34,445 bases of DNA from Clostridiaceae bacterium UBA5444 (GTDB taxonomy: Bacteria > Bacillota > Clostridia > Clostridiales > Oxobacteraceae), in assembly GCA_002426575.1 (NCBI GenBank), contig DIRE01000009.1, positions 32,546 to 66,990 on the forward strand, read 5' to 3'. The translations under genes and the position numbers were made by a program. Positions within the stretch are counted from its first letter, which is position 1, and the number at the start of each line of letters is the position of its first letter. Below, piece by piece: positions 1-8,869 of the stretch. The notes beneath the pieces were generated by a model. It ran no database searches. It saw nothing but the letters and a program-made list of their open reading frames with translations, and was not told the origin of the DNA.

Positions 1-323
1 ATATTTTCTTCAATGGTAAGTGTGTCCAAAAGATTATAGTTTTGAAAAACGAATCCCAAATTTTTCTTCCTAAATTCTGCTAAATCCTTATTCTTCATCA
101 CTGTAATATCTTGATCCTTAAACCAAATATGTCCTGCTGATGTAGAGTCAATTGTTGATATTAAATTTAATAGGGTAGTTTTACCAGAACCTGATGGCCC
201 CATAATTGCCATAAACTCCCCTTGTTCAACTTCGAAGCTTACTCTATCTATTGCTTTTGTTAAATTTCCTTTTCTGCCATAATATTTTTCAACATCTAAA
301 ATTCGTATCCAGCCTTCCTTCAT
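1..323 (-). CDS. BceA-like ABC transporter ATP-binding protein (partial, 3' end outside window)
   Basis: The first 107 residues of an ABC ATPase are visible, starting at ATG 323 after the ribosome binding site GAGAGGGTG. The Walker A motif GPSGSGKTT and the Q-loop stretch VFQNYNLLDTLTIEEN are present; the signature motif, Walker B and C-terminus lie beyond base 1. The sequence resembles the MacB/BceA group, which energises FtsX-like permeases that remove peptide antibiotics from lipid II-cycle intermediates. The response regulator and short-loop kinase directly upstream on the same strand make this a Bce-type module, and the permease gene is expected just outside the window. A separate promoter lies between the kinase gene and this one, as in known bceRS-bceAB loci. 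The family call is secure; the antibiotic handled is unknown. Confidence 0.93.
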   Translation of the reverse strand, partial: MKEGWIRILDVEKYYGRKGNLTKAIDRVSFEVEQGEFMAIMGPSGSGKTTLLNLISTIDSTSAGHIWFKDQDITVMKNKDLAEFRKKNLGFVFQNYNLLDTLTIEEN

Positions 324-410
324 GATAATCACCCTCTCGTTTTCTTAACCTTATTATAGAAGACTGTGATACCTTCTTGTATGAGTTAAGCTTAACCGAA
401 TCTTAAGATT
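324..410 (-). promoter_or_regulatory. Candidate BceR-type promoter and operator for the ABC transporter
   Basis: Reading the minus strand, a perfect -10 TATAAT (353-358) lies 17 bp from a poor -35 TACAAG (376-381), the usual look of an activator-dependent promoter. Just upstream sit two perfect 12-bp palindromes, GTTAAGCTTAAC (385-396) and AATCTTAAGATT (399-410), separated by 2 bp; the second overlaps the kinase stop codon. In characterised Bce systems the response regulator binds an inverted repeat directly upstream of the transporter promoter, so this arrangement fits. The assignment is inferred from position and symmetry. Confidence 0.6.
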
Positions 411-1440
411 TCGTAAGATTATCTTTATCCATCATATAAAAATCATCTTTTGGAAAGAATAATGTAAATGTACTTCCCTTTCCCACTTCAGATTGAGCAC
501 TTATTATAATTCCCATTTGATTACACAACTTTTTACATAGATAAAGTCCAATTCCCGTTGCCTTATTGTGATTTCTTCCTGCATCGCCGGTAAACCCTTT
601 GTCAAAAATTCTTGGGAGATTATCTTTGGAAATTCCAATACCATTGTCTGCAACCAAAAGTTTTATGCCACTTGAGTTTGGGATAGCTTCTATTTTAACA
701 TGCCCTAATTTATCTTTATTCTGATACTGGGCCGCATTGATTAAAATCTGGCCGAGGATGAAAAGCAGCCATTTAGAGTCAGAATATACCCAAGTATCTC
801 CAATGTCTATATCAACTGAGATATTTCTTTCAATAAAATAATCCTTATTATATCTAACTGCATCGTAAACGTTCTTCTTTAAATCCACTTTTTTAATCAA
901 ATAATCCTGATATACTTGGCCCGAACGAGCAAAGTATAAAACCTCTTCAACATCTTTTTCAATGTTTTTTAGCTGCCTCTTTACCTTTCGTTTAAGCTCA
1001 CCTTCCATGCCATTGCTAATAAGCTCCAATGAAGTTAAAGGGACCTTAGCTTCGTGCACCCAGTTTACCATATAATCCGCTAACTCCTTCTTTTCATCTT
1101 CTTTCTGTCTCAATTCTTCAAGGAAAAGTTTATTAAGCCTTCTTATAATAAAGTAATAAAAACGGTCATCATATCTTGGAGACTTCTCCATTACATCAGC
1201 TAGAAGCAAAGGCTCTTTCAATTCCTTCAACTGTTCCTCTATTCGTCGAAAAAATCGACTTCTTCTATGATAATCCATCAATAAGTAGACAAAGATAAAG
1301 GATACCCAAGTCCCATCTATTAATAAAATACCCTTAGTATGAATCCCCAAAAGCTTAAGATAAAAGGATAATAGGAGTAATCCAATTAGATTAATACATA
1401 TCAATATTAGCTTATCCTCCACATAATCAAACCATTTCAC
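403..1440 (-). CDS. BceS-like intramembrane-sensing histidine kinase
   Basis: A 345-residue kinase with two N-terminal transmembrane helices (about residues 11-33 and 41-55) joined by only a few residues. There is no extracellular sensor domain, which is typical of kinases that sense through their partner ABC transporter. Phospho-acceptor His129 lies in WVHEAKVPLTS, the N-box Asn is near 235, and the ATP-lid glycine motifs are DNGIGI (265-270) and ATGIGLYLCK (294-303). I chose GTG at 1440 because GGGGGAG lies 6 nt upstream; an in-frame GTG at 1461 would add seven residues and overlap the upstream stop, but has a weaker ribosome site. The gene is cotranscribed with the response regulator just upstream and is expected to phosphorylate it. 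Confidence 0.92.
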   Translation of the reverse strand: MKWFDYVEDKLILICINLIGLLLLSFYLKLLGIHTKGILLIDGTWVSFIFVYLLMDYHRRSRFFRRIEEQLKELKEPLLLADVMEKSPRYDDRFYYFIIRRLNKLFLEELRQKEDEKKELADYMVNWVHEAKVPLTSLELISNGMEGELKRKVKRQLKNIEKDVEEVLYFARSGQVYQDYLIKKVDLKKNVYDAVRYNKDYFIERNISVDIDIGDTWVYSDSKWLLFILGQILINAAQYQNKDKLGHVKIEAIPNSSGIKLLVADNGIGISKDNLPRIFDKGFTGDAGRNHNKATGIGLYLCKKLCNQMGIIISAQSEVGKGSTFTLFFPKDDFYMMDKDNLTKS

Positions 1441-1453
1441 GTTAAGCTCCCCC

Positions 1454-2122
1454 TTATCCACAGCGATACCCTAGATTTCTCTTAGTTTGGATGATTTCAG
1501 GCGCATGGATTTCCTTAAGTTTTTTCCTGATCCTAGAAACATGAACACTTAAAGTATTATCATCTATAAAAACTGAATTATCCCATAAAAAGTCCATTAA
1601 ATCATCCCGTGAAACATACTCTCCTTGATTCAGAAATAGATAATGGAGAATCTTAATCTCATTATGTGTAAGATCCATACTATTATCTTTGTATTCTATG
1701 GTAGCGGACAATATATTTAACTTCACTCCATCACAATACAGTATACTAGAATCCTCCTTTGATGAAGAGGTCCTCTTTAAAACTGCTCTTATTCTAGCTA
1801 AAAGAATTGGTGCTTCGTAAGGCTTTGAAATAAAATCGTCTCCTCCCATGGTCATACACATGAGCTCGTTCATGGAACTATTCTGTCCCGTTATAAAGAT
1901 AATAGGAACTTGGGACTTTTTTCGTATTTCCTTACAAATCTGAAGGCCATCTATACCTGGAAGCCCAAGGTCAAGTAAAATGAGATCTGGATTTTCTTCC
2001 TTAATCTGCTGGGGAATGGAATTAAATTCCTTTACTATGAAGACTTCGTAGAGCTCATTTTTTAAGATTATTTCTAACTCCTCACATATAGACATGTCAT
2101 CTTCAACAATTGCTATTTTCAC
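1454..2122 (-). CDS. BceR-like OmpR-family response regulator
   Basis: A 222-residue response regulator with an N-terminal receiver (phospho-acceptor Asp51 in LLDLGLPGIDG, acidic pair EDD near residue 8, Thr78, Lys100) and a C-terminal winged-helix DNA-binding domain ending in RNLGYRCG. It starts with GTG at 2122, preceded by GGAGG with 7-nt spacing. The kinase gene follows about 13 nt after its stop, so both form one transcript. By analogy with Bce systems it should activate the transporter promoter at 324-410. A possible -10 element TATAAT lies at 2170-2175 on the minus strand. Confidence 0.93.
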   Translation of the reverse strand: MKIAIVEDDMSICEELEIILKNELYEVFIVKEFNSIPQQIKEENPDLILLDLGLPGIDGLQICKEIRKKSQVPIIFITGQNSSMNELMCMTMGGDDFISKPYEAPILLARIRAVLKRTSSSKEDSSILYCDGVKLNILSATIEYKDNSMDLTHNEIKILHYLFLNQGEYVSRDDLMDFLWDNSVFIDDNTLSVHVSRIRKKLKEIHAPEIIQTKRNLGYRCG

Positions 2123-2370
2123 CTTAATTCCTCCATTTGTCTAACGCCCAAATATTTACTTCTACAAAAATTATAACACATGAATGTTTTTGTAATATTT
2201 AATTTATGAGGTGTTATAGTATAATTGAGTAAAGAGCGGTTAAATAATTATAATACTAAAATATAAAGCCAGCTATCATTTATTAGTTATCAGTATCGCA
2301 AAATATTATAAGCTAATGAAGTGTGTTTTATGTACGACGAATACTAAACTAAAATACGGAGCGTGAGAAT
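2123..2370. promoter_or_regulatory. Divergent intergenic region between the response-regulator operon and the first AraC-GH39 gene
   Basis: This AT-rich spacer serves two divergent genes. On the minus strand a TATAAT (2170-2175) can drive the response regulator. On the plus strand a TATAAT (2220-2225) can drive the AraC-GH39 gene with a leader of about 140 nt. An 8-bp inverted repeat, TATAACAC (2172-2179) and GTGTTATA (2211-2218), overlaps or adjoins both -10 elements and could let one regulator touch both promoters. No riboswitch fold or small gene is evident. All assignments rest on pattern matching. Confidence 0.4.
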
Positions 2371-4938
2371 ATGCGATATTTTTATGAAAGAGTAGAAAAT
2401 GATGAAGGACTTCCAATTAAAGCTATTGTACACAGTGTAGATGGAATAGATTTGCATTGGCACAATGAGATGGAGATTATAATAGTATTACAAGGCTCGG
2501 TTAATATAAGAGTTGGAAATGAATTGTATGAACTTGGTGAAAATGACTTAATACTAATAAACAGCAATGAAGTGCATAATACAAGCAAAACAAAGGAGCA
2601 AAATGTTTTATTGGCACTGCAGTTAGATCTCGGGTATTTTTCTGCTTACTACCCTAAATGTAATAGAATAGTATTTGACTGTAAGTCATCTCTTTATAAA
2701 AATAAAGAACAAGAACGTTTTGATATAATAAGGCATTACACAGCTAAAATAGTATGGGAGCTTAATAAAAAGGAGAAAGGGTATCAGCTTATAATAGGAA
2801 GCGATGTAAATTTACTTGCAGCCTATTTAGTGAATAACTTTGATTATTATTTTGTAGAAAATGAATCGATAGGTAACAAGGATGTAAATAGGCTTCAACG
2901 TATTACAAGTTATATAAACGAGAATCTAGAAAAAGATGTATCCCTTAAAGAAATAGCAGAGAGGGAACAGCTTAATTCCTATTATTTATCTCACTTTATA
3001 AAAGAAAAGATGGGAATGTCGTTTCAGAAGTATTTGAATATTGTGAGGCTTGATAGGGCTGTTGAACTATTATTAGATCCTGACAAAACAATAACAGAAA
3101 TATCTTTTGCCAGCGGTTTTTCTAGCACTAAAGCATTTAACAATAAGTTTAAGGACACATATGACTGCTCACCTACAGAGTATAGAAAACGGAATGGTTC
3201 AAATACTTCTAATGAAGATATAGATAAAAGTACAAGCTCTATGGGGGAGAAGAGCAAGACATATTTAGATGTTGACAGAAGTGCAGCGTTTAAAAGGTTA
3301 TTTACTTATTTAAAGCCTTTAGACAATAAAGTGGATTATGAAAATGAGGGAATTAGTGGCAAAGAGGTTATAGAGGTAAATGCAAATAAAAATAGTAGGG
3401 GGGTAGCTTATAATCCTTATTGGAAAAAACTAACCACTTTTGGAAGGGCTGCAGAGGGTTTGAGAAAAGGTTGGCAGAGTCAACTTAAAGATATGCAAAG
3501 TGAAATTGGATTTGAATACATTAGATTTCACGGAATATTTTCTGATGATATGATGGTTGTAAACATAAATGAAGAGGGTAATATTGTATATAACTGGTCT
3601 TACGTAGATGAACTATTTGATTTTTTTAAGGAGGTAAATATTAAGCCATTTATTGAATTAGGGTTTATGCCCTCAGAGATTAAAAAAAGTGATGAAACGG
3701 TGTTTTGGTGGAAAGCCAATATATCAGGGCCAAGAGATATTAAGCTGTGGACAAATTTAGTAGTTGAATTTATAAAACATTGTATAAATAGATATGGCCT
3801 AGAAGAAGTTAGTACGTGGTATTTTGAGGTTTGGAATGAACCAGATTTAGAATATGTATTTTGGGCCGGGGGAAAAGAAGAGTACTTTGAGTTTTATAAG
3901 CAGACAGCATTAGCTATTAAATCAATTTCTGATAAGTTAAAGGTGGGAGGGCCTTCTGTAGTATACCAAGTACTTTCAGATAATACTTGGTTTGAAGACT
4001 TCTTGTCATATTGTAGCGATCAAAACGTCCCCATAGACTTCATATCTTTACACATATACCCGGAGTATTATTCAATAAAAACAGATATCCAAGACGTAAA
4101 AGGGATTATGGAACAAATGAAGGATCCTAAAGAAGTATTAAAGTGTTTAAAAGACACGGAAAAGGTTTATTTTGGAAGGAACCATACTCATGACTCATTA
4201 GTCTCAGCTAAAGATAAAATAAATAAGTCTAAAATTAATACTCTAGAAATTCATATAACAGAGTGGAATGCATGTTCTTATAGCCGAAATTTAGTTAATG
4301 ATACATGCTTTGTGGCAGCCTTTATTATAAGCAATATTTTAGACTGTATAGGAAAAGTAGATTCTATGGGATATTGGACATTTACAGATAGCATGGAAGA
4401 ATTAAAAATTGGGGTTTCAGAATTTCATGGCTGTTTTGGATTAATTAACAAAAGTGGATTAAAAAAGCCTTCCTATTATGCATACTATTTATTATCAAAA
4501 TTAGGAGATGAAATAATTAGTCAGGGTGATGGTTATATAATCACTAGAAAGGGCGAAAACATACAGATATTAGCATGCAATTATGCATATTTTGATGATT
4601 TGTTTTTAAATGGGGATACTTCTGCACTAACTGAAACAGAAAGGTATTTGGTATATGAACCAAAACCAGATAAAGAAATTAACATAAGTATTAAGGAGAT
4701 TTCAGGTAATTTTAAAATAACAAAATACAAATTAGATAGAAAAAATGGCTCAGTATTTGATGAATGGCTAGACATGGGTGCTCCAGAGAATATGACGAAA
4801 GAAGAACTAAACTACCTTAAGGGAAAGGCAAGGCCCAAAATGACTATAAAATATTTAGAATTAAATGGTGAGTATAAAGAGAAACTATATATACCAGTAC
4901 ATGGTGCCCAGCTTGTGATGTTAGAAAAAAGATTTTAG
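2371..4938 (+). CDS. AraC-family regulator fused to a GH39 glycoside hydrolase domain (copy 1)
   Basis: An 855-residue cytoplasmic protein without a signal peptide. Residues 1-105 form an AraC-type cupin (LHWHNEMEIIIVLQG near 28-42). Residues 172-273 carry two helix-turn-helix motifs of the AraC/XylS type (SLKEIAEREQLNSYYLSHFI and ITEISFASGFSS). After a Ser/Asn/Lys-rich linker (275-300), residues 340-800 form a GH39 (beta-xylosidase family) TIM barrel and accessory region. The acid/base Glu490 lies in FEVWNEPD and the nucleophile Glu631 in HITEWN, so the catalytic pair is intact. Fusion of a sugar-responsive regulator to an active-looking glycosidase suggests a regulator that binds, and perhaps consumes, its inducer. 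ATG 2371 follows CGGAG. A paralogue lies at 9651. Whether it is enzymatically active is inference. Confidence 0.9.
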   Translation: MRYFYERVENDEGLPIKAIVHSVDGIDLHWHNEMEIIIVLQGSVNIRVGNELYELGENDLILINSNEVHNTSKTKEQNVLLALQLDLGYFSAYYPKCNRIVFDCKSSLYKNKEQERFDIIRHYTAKIVWELNKKEKGYQLIIGSDVNLLAAYLVNNFDYYFVENESIGNKDVNRLQRITSYINENLEKDVSLKEIAEREQLNSYYLSHFIKEKMGMSFQKYLNIVRLDRAVELLLDPDKTITEISFASGFSSTKAFNNKFKDTYDCSPTEYRKRNGSNTSNEDIDKSTSSMGEKSKTYLDVDRSAAFKRLFTYLKPLDNKVDYENEGISGKEVIEVNANKNSRGVAYNPYWKKLTTFGRAAEGLRKGWQSQLKDMQSEIGFEYIRFHGIFSDDMMVVNINEEGNIVYNWSYVDELFDFFKEVNIKPFIELGFMPSEIKKSDETVFWWKANISGPRDIKLWTNLVVEFIKHCINRYGLEEVSTWYFEVWNEPDLEYVFWAGGKEEYFEFYKQTALAIKSISDKLKVGGPSVVYQVLSDNTWFEDFLSYCSDQNVPIDFISLHIYPEYYSIKTDIQDVKGIMEQMKDPKEVLKCLKDTEKVYFGRNHTHDSLVSAKDKINKSKINTLEIHITEWNACSYSRNLVNDTCFVAAFIISNILDCIGKVDSMGYWTFTDSMEELKIGVSEFHGCFGLINKSGLKKPSYYAYYLLSKLGDEIISQGDGYIITRKGENIQILACNYAYFDDLFLNGDTSALTETERYLVYEPKPDKEINISIKEISGNFKITKYKLDRKNGSVFDEWLDMGAPENMTKEELNYLKGKARPKMTIKYLELNGEYKEKLYIPVHGAQLVMLEKRF

Positions 4939-4979
4939 TAGTTTTAAAAAGTCAAGCAATATTCATAAAACCATCACAT

Positions 4980-5007
4980 TTGCATGAGATAATATTCTAA
5001 ATATAAT
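4980..5007 (+). promoter_or_regulatory. Sigma-A-like promoter of the second two-component system
   Basis: TTGCAT (4980-4985) and TATAAT (5002-5007) are separated by 16 bp, 19 nt upstream of the start codon at 5026 with ribosome site AAGGTGG. The gap after the AraC-GH39 stop codon is 87 nt and has no clear terminator, so read-through is also possible. Confidence 0.55.
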
Positions 5008-5025
5008 GTATTAAGGTGGTTAGTT

Positions 5026-5706
5026 ATGTATAAGATCCTTGTTGTAGATGATGAACCTAAAATAAGAGAGCTGATTAAAAAGTATGCAATCTTTGAGGGA
5101 CATGATATAGTTGAAGCTGGTAATGGTATGGAAGCAATAGATATATGCCGAGCCCAAGATTTTGATATTATTATTCTTGATATTATGATGCCTGAGCTAG
5201 ATGGATTTTCTGCTTGCAGAGAGATACGCAAAACAAAAGACACACCAGTTCTTATGCTGTCTGCAAGAGGTGAAGAATATGATCGGATACATGGATTTGA
5301 GCTTGGTGTTGATGACTATGTAGTAAAGCCTTTTTCCCCAAAGGAGCTTATGATGCGTATTGATGCCATTATAAGACGTTCAAATAAGAATAATATTCAA
5401 GACCTAAAAGAAATAGTATCCTTTGAGGGACTTACTGTTGATTTTACAGGTAGGATTGTGTATATAGATGGTGAGAGAATTGAAATGTCGCCTAAAGAAT
5501 ACGATTTGTTCTTTTATATGGTGAAAAATCGGGGACGTGCTTTGACAAGAAAGCAGATAATAACTGATGTTTGGGGATATGATTTTTATGGCGATGATAG
5601 GACACTAGATACTCATATAAAACTAATGAGAAAAAGTTTGGGTAAGTATAGCAACTTTGTTGTTACCTTACGAGGGGTGGGTTATCGCTTTGAAACCAAA
5701 CCATAA
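5026..5706 (+). CDS. OmpR-family response regulator
   Basis: A 226-residue response regulator. The receiver has the acidic pair VVDDE (8-9), phospho-acceptor Asp52 in IILDIMMPELDG, a conserved Ser/Thr switch in MLSARGE and Lys in VVKPFSPKE. The C-terminal winged-helix domain ends LRGVGYRFETKP. It is the first gene of a signalling and transport unit: the sensor kinase gene overlaps its end by 17 nt, and an ABC permease and ATPase follow. It probably controls the transporter genes, whose 5' region holds an inverted repeat and direct repeats (7205-7296). Unlike the Bce-type pair at 403-2122, its partner kinase has a real extracytoplasmic domain. Confidence 0.95.
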   Translation: MYKILVVDDEPKIRELIKKYAIFEGHDIVEAGNGMEAIDICRAQDFDIIILDIMMPELDGFSACREIRKTKDTPVLMLSARGEEYDRIHGFELGVDDYVVKPFSPKELMMRIDAIIRRSNKNNIQDLKEIVSFEGLTVDFTGRIVYIDGERIEMSPKEYDLFFYMVKNRGRALTRKQIITDVWGYDFYGDDRTLDTHIKLMRKSLGKYSNFVVTLRGVGYRFETKP

Positions 5707-7162
5707 AAGATTAAGTATAAAATGGAGATTGTTTATTTATTTATCTATCTTTGTAGCAGCAACTCTTTTGCTGCTTTGGCTTTTTCAGGTAGTACTTCTT
5801 GATAGTTTTTACAAGGCCATAAAAGTAGAGAATATTAAGTTTTCCGCAGATAATATTGCTAAAAATATAGATGATACTAACACTAACTTACAGGAGCTTG
5901 TAAAAAAAATAGCACAAAACAACGATATGTGTATAATTGTTGCTGATGAAACTGGCAAATGGTTATACTCTGCTGAGGTTATGCCTGGATGTACAATTCA
6001 CAGAATGTCACTTAGGGAGTTTTTTAGTTTTGTGGAACATGCACAGTCAAAAGGCGGTACATATTTAGAACAATCTAAAATAGGCAATATGAAGGGCGAA
6101 TACCATAACAATAATAATGATAGGTTTTCAAGGATTATCCATCCGCCCGATAGGGGCATGGTTGAGAGCATTATATATACAAAGCTTGTAACCCAAAAGG
6201 ATGGTACTAAAATTGTTATATTATTGAATGCAATTATTACGCCTGTTAATGCAACAGTACAAACTATTAGAGTGCAGTTAATATTTGTTACTATAATAAT
6301 GCTTGCTTTTGCATTGATTTTAGCACTTATAATATCAAGAAAAATTTCAAAGCCAATTATAAAAATTAATAATTCCTCAAAAGAACTAGCAACAGGTAAT
6401 TACAATGTACATTTTGACAGCAGTGGATATAAAGAAATTGGTGAGCTTGGTGAAACCTTGAATTATGCGGCTGATGAGCTTTCTAAAACAGAAAATCTAC
6501 GCAAAGAACTTATTGCAAATATCTCTCATGATTTGCGTACACCACTTACTTTGATAACAGGATATACAGAGATAATGCGCGATTTACCAGGGGAAAATAC
6601 GCCAGAAAATTTACAAATTGTTATTGATGAAGCAAAAAGGCTTCAAACTCTTGTAAATGATATGCTAGATATATCGAAACTAAGGTCAGGTGTAAACGAG
6701 CTTAATATTAGTGAATATAACCTTACAGAGAGTGTTAGAAATATACTGAAAAGATATGCAAAGCTAATAGAGCAGAATGGTTATACCATTAAATATATTT
6801 ATGATTCAGATGTTATAGTAAAAGCAGATGAGATCAAAATTTCACAGGTAATATATAATCTTATGAATAATGCCATAACTTATACTGGTAAGGATAAATT
6901 AGTAATTGTCTGTCAAAGTATAGAAAGTGGAAAGGTAAAATTGGAGATAATAGATACAGGTGAAGGAATACCTCAAAATAAGCTAAAAGATATATGGGAA
7001 AGATATTATAAGGTTGACAAAGAGCATATACGGGCACAGATAGGTACGGGACTTGGACTTTCCATAGTTAAAACTATTCTTGAGATGCACAACGCCCCAT
7101 ATGGTGTTCAAAGTGATATAGGACAAGGCAGTATATTCTGGTTTGAGTTGGAAACTAAATAG
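5690..7162 (+). CDS. HAMP-containing sensor histidine kinase
   Basis: A 490-residue membrane kinase. TM1 spans about 13-37, an extracytoplasmic sensor domain about 40-190 (with a His/Asn-rich stretch near 138-143), TM2 about 194-216, HAMP about 217-268. The dimerisation helix carries His280 in NISHDLRTPLTLITGY, followed by N-box NLMNNAITYTG, DTGEGIP and GTGLGLSIVK. I chose TTG 5690 because GAGGGGTGGG lies 8 nt upstream; this start overlaps the response-regulator gene by 17 nt, which suggests translational coupling. A TTG at 5657 would add eleven residues but lacks a comparable ribosome site. It should phosphorylate the regulator encoded at 5026; the stimulus is unknown. Confidence 0.92.
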   Translation: MKPNHKRLSIKWRLFIYLSIFVAATLLLLWLFQVVLLDSFYKAIKVENIKFSADNIAKNIDDTNTNLQELVKKIAQNNDMCIIVADETGKWLYSAEVMPGCTIHRMSLREFFSFVEHAQSKGGTYLEQSKIGNMKGEYHNNNNDRFSRIIHPPDRGMVESIIYTKLVTQKDGTKIVILLNAIITPVNATVQTIRVQLIFVTIIMLAFALILALIISRKISKPIIKINNSSKELATGNYNVHFDSSGYKEIGELGETLNYAADELSKTENLRKELIANISHDLRTPLTLITGYTEIMRDLPGENTPENLQIVIDEAKRLQTLVNDMLDISKLRSGVNELNISEYNLTESVRNILKRYAKLIEQNGYTIKYIYDSDVIVKADEIKISQVIYNLMNNAITYTGKDKLVIVCQSIESGKVKLEIIDTGEGIPQNKLKDIWERYYKVDKEHIRAQIGTGLGLSIVKTILEMHNAPYGVQSDIGQGSIFWFELETK

Positions 7163-7165
7163 GTG

Positions 7166-7204
7166 ATAAAGACAGACAGTTAAAAAAAGACTGTCTGTCT
7201 TTAT
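7166..7204 (+). terminator. 15-bp stem-loop after the sensor kinase gene
   Basis: The arms ATAAAGACAGACAGT (7166-7180) and ACTGTCTGTCTTTAT (7190-7204) pair perfectly around a 9-nt A-rich loop, directly after the kinase stop. The downstream strand lacks a long T run, so it may be a weak terminator, an attenuator that lowers transporter expression, or an mRNA stabiliser. Confidence 0.55.
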
Positions 7205-7296
7205 GTAAAAAATTCACACAATGTTCAGGTTAAGAACAAGAATTCATCAGATAGGAAGGCTAGAATATGAACATCAGATGAAAGGAGCATGTTGAG
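7205..7296 (+). promoter_or_regulatory. Candidate promoter/operator upstream of the FtsX-like permease gene
   Basis: This 92-nt spacer contains the inverted repeat TGTTC (7222-7226) and GAACA (7234-7238), and two copies of CATCAGAT (7245-7252 and 7272-7279) 27 bp apart, with a possible -10 TAGAAT between them at about 7261. OmpR-type regulators often bind such repeats, so it is a plausible target of the response regulator encoded at 5026. No good -35 is visible, which fits activation. This is inference. Confidence 0.35.
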
Positions 7297-8856
7297 ATGT
7301 ATATTTTAAAAAATGCACTTAAAAGTATTTCAAGATCAAAGGGTAGAAATATACTTATAGGAATAATAGTTGTAGTTATATCGATTTCAAGCTGTATCAC
7401 TCTATCAATTAAAAACGCAGCAGCAAAGGCTGAAGAGCAGGGGCTTGAATCGCTTAGTATAACAGCACAGATATCACTAGATAGACAAAAAATTATGAAA
7501 AAGGCGCAAACAGATGGAACTGATATGCGTGAGTTAATGGGGAATTATTCAGAACTGCCCATTAATGAACTCAAAAAGTTTGCTGCATCTGATTATGTTA
7601 AAGATTTTTATTATACAATGACTAGTTCTATAGATGCAAATGGTGATTTAAAACCTGTCAATACTAATACATCAAGCAGTACTAACTCAAACAATAACAA
7701 TAACAGTAATAGACAATTTCCTAATAACGGTAGAGAGATACCTGGGGGAATGGGCAACCAAGGGGACTTTACTATCACTGGTTACAGTTCAGAAGATGCA
7801 ATGACAAATTTTATAAATGGCACTTGTAAAATAACAGATGGTGAGATGTTTGATGTAAATAAATCAGATATGGTTTGTATAGTTAATGATGATCTTGCAA
7901 CATTTAACGGCTTAAAGGTTGGTGATAAAATAACACTTGCAAATCCTAATGTTGATACCGAAACCTATGAGTATACTATTGTAGGTATATATAAAAATTC
8001 AAACTCAGATTCTACAAATAATAACGGTATGAGGTTTTCAACAGCAATGGATCCTGCTAATCAGATTTATACAAGTTATAATACTCTTAAGTCCGTAATT
8101 GATAAATCTGCAGCAAGTGCTACAACTGAAACTGACAAAGAGACGGGGAGAACTAATACTACAGCTCTTAGAAATCAAGTTTTAGGAACATATGTATTCC
8201 CTGATATTGCAAGCTACGAAGCATTTAAGACTAATGCAAAAATTATGGGGCTACCTGAATATTATACAATTAATTCTACTGATGTAACTAACTATGAGCA
8301 GAGCCTTGTTCCTCTTAAAAATCTTAGCAGTTTTGCAACATATTTTCTTTTAATAGTACTTGCAGTCGGTGGCATGATTCTTATAGTATTCAATATTTTC
8401 AACATTCGTGAGAGAAAATATGAGGTTGGTGTTTTAACTGCTATTGGCATGAAAAAGGGTAAAGTTGCAATACAGTTTGTTACAGAGATTTTTCTGGTAA
8501 CTTTAATAGCAATCATAATAGGAACCTCTGCAGGCGCAATAGTTTCTGTACCAACAGCTAATAAGCTGCTTGACTCACAAGTAGCTGCACAGCAGGTACA
8601 GTTGCAGCAGCAGGATAGAAACTTTGGTAGAGCATCTTTTAATAATCAGCAAGAAAGCAGATCTAATGGAGTTATGCCTAATGGATTTAGGAATCAAACA
8701 ATAAGTTATATAAATCATGTAGATGCAATAATTGATATTAAGGTAGTAGGTGAGCTTTTGGGAATAGGAATATTATTGACAATTATATCAAGCTCTGTTG
8801 CAGTTATATTTGTTTTAAGATATGAACCACTCAAAATCTTATCAGAGAGAGCATAA
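7297..8856 (+). CDS. MacB/FtsX-like ABC transporter permease
   Basis: A 519-residue permease with TM1 at about 19-38, a large extracytoplasmic MacB-type periplasmic-core domain (about 45-345), and three C-terminal helices (about 350-370, 395-425, 485-510) in the FtsX fold. Two low-complexity segments stand out in the external part: a Ser/Asn run near 123-145 (TSSSTNSNNNNNSN) and a Gln/Asn-rich stretch between the last two helices (QVAAQQVQLQQQDR). The ribosome site AAAGGAG precedes ATG 7297. With the ATPase 13 nt downstream it forms a transporter of the mechanotransmission type, which exports or extracts substrates such as peptides or lipids rather than importing sugars. The substrate is unknown. 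Confidence 0.92.
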   Translation: MYILKNALKSISRSKGRNILIGIIVVVISISSCITLSIKNAAAKAEEQGLESLSITAQISLDRQKIMKKAQTDGTDMRELMGNYSELPINELKKFAASDYVKDFYYTMTSSIDANGDLKPVNTNTSSSTNSNNNNNSNRQFPNNGREIPGGMGNQGDFTITGYSSEDAMTNFINGTCKITDGEMFDVNKSDMVCIVNDDLATFNGLKVGDKITLANPNVDTETYEYTIVGIYKNSNSDSTNNNGMRFSTAMDPANQIYTSYNTLKSVIDKSAASATTETDKETGRTNTTALRNQVLGTYVFPDIASYEAFKTNAKIMGLPEYYTINSTDVTNYEQSLVPLKNLSSFATYFLLIVLAVGGMILIVFNIFNIRERKYEVGVLTAIGMKKGKVAIQFVTEIFLVTLIAIIIGTSAGAIVSVPTANKLLDSQVAAQQVQLQQQDRNFGRASFNNQQESRSNGVMPNGFRNQTISYINHVDAIIDIKVVGELLGIGILLTIISSSVAVIFVLRYEPLKILSERA

Positions 8857-8869
8857 GGGGGCTACAATA

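Noticed and set aside
5657..5689. Earlier TTG start for the HAMP kinase.
   Set aside because: No ribosome site before it, and the extra residues are encoded by DNA whose other frame is the conserved end of the response regulator.
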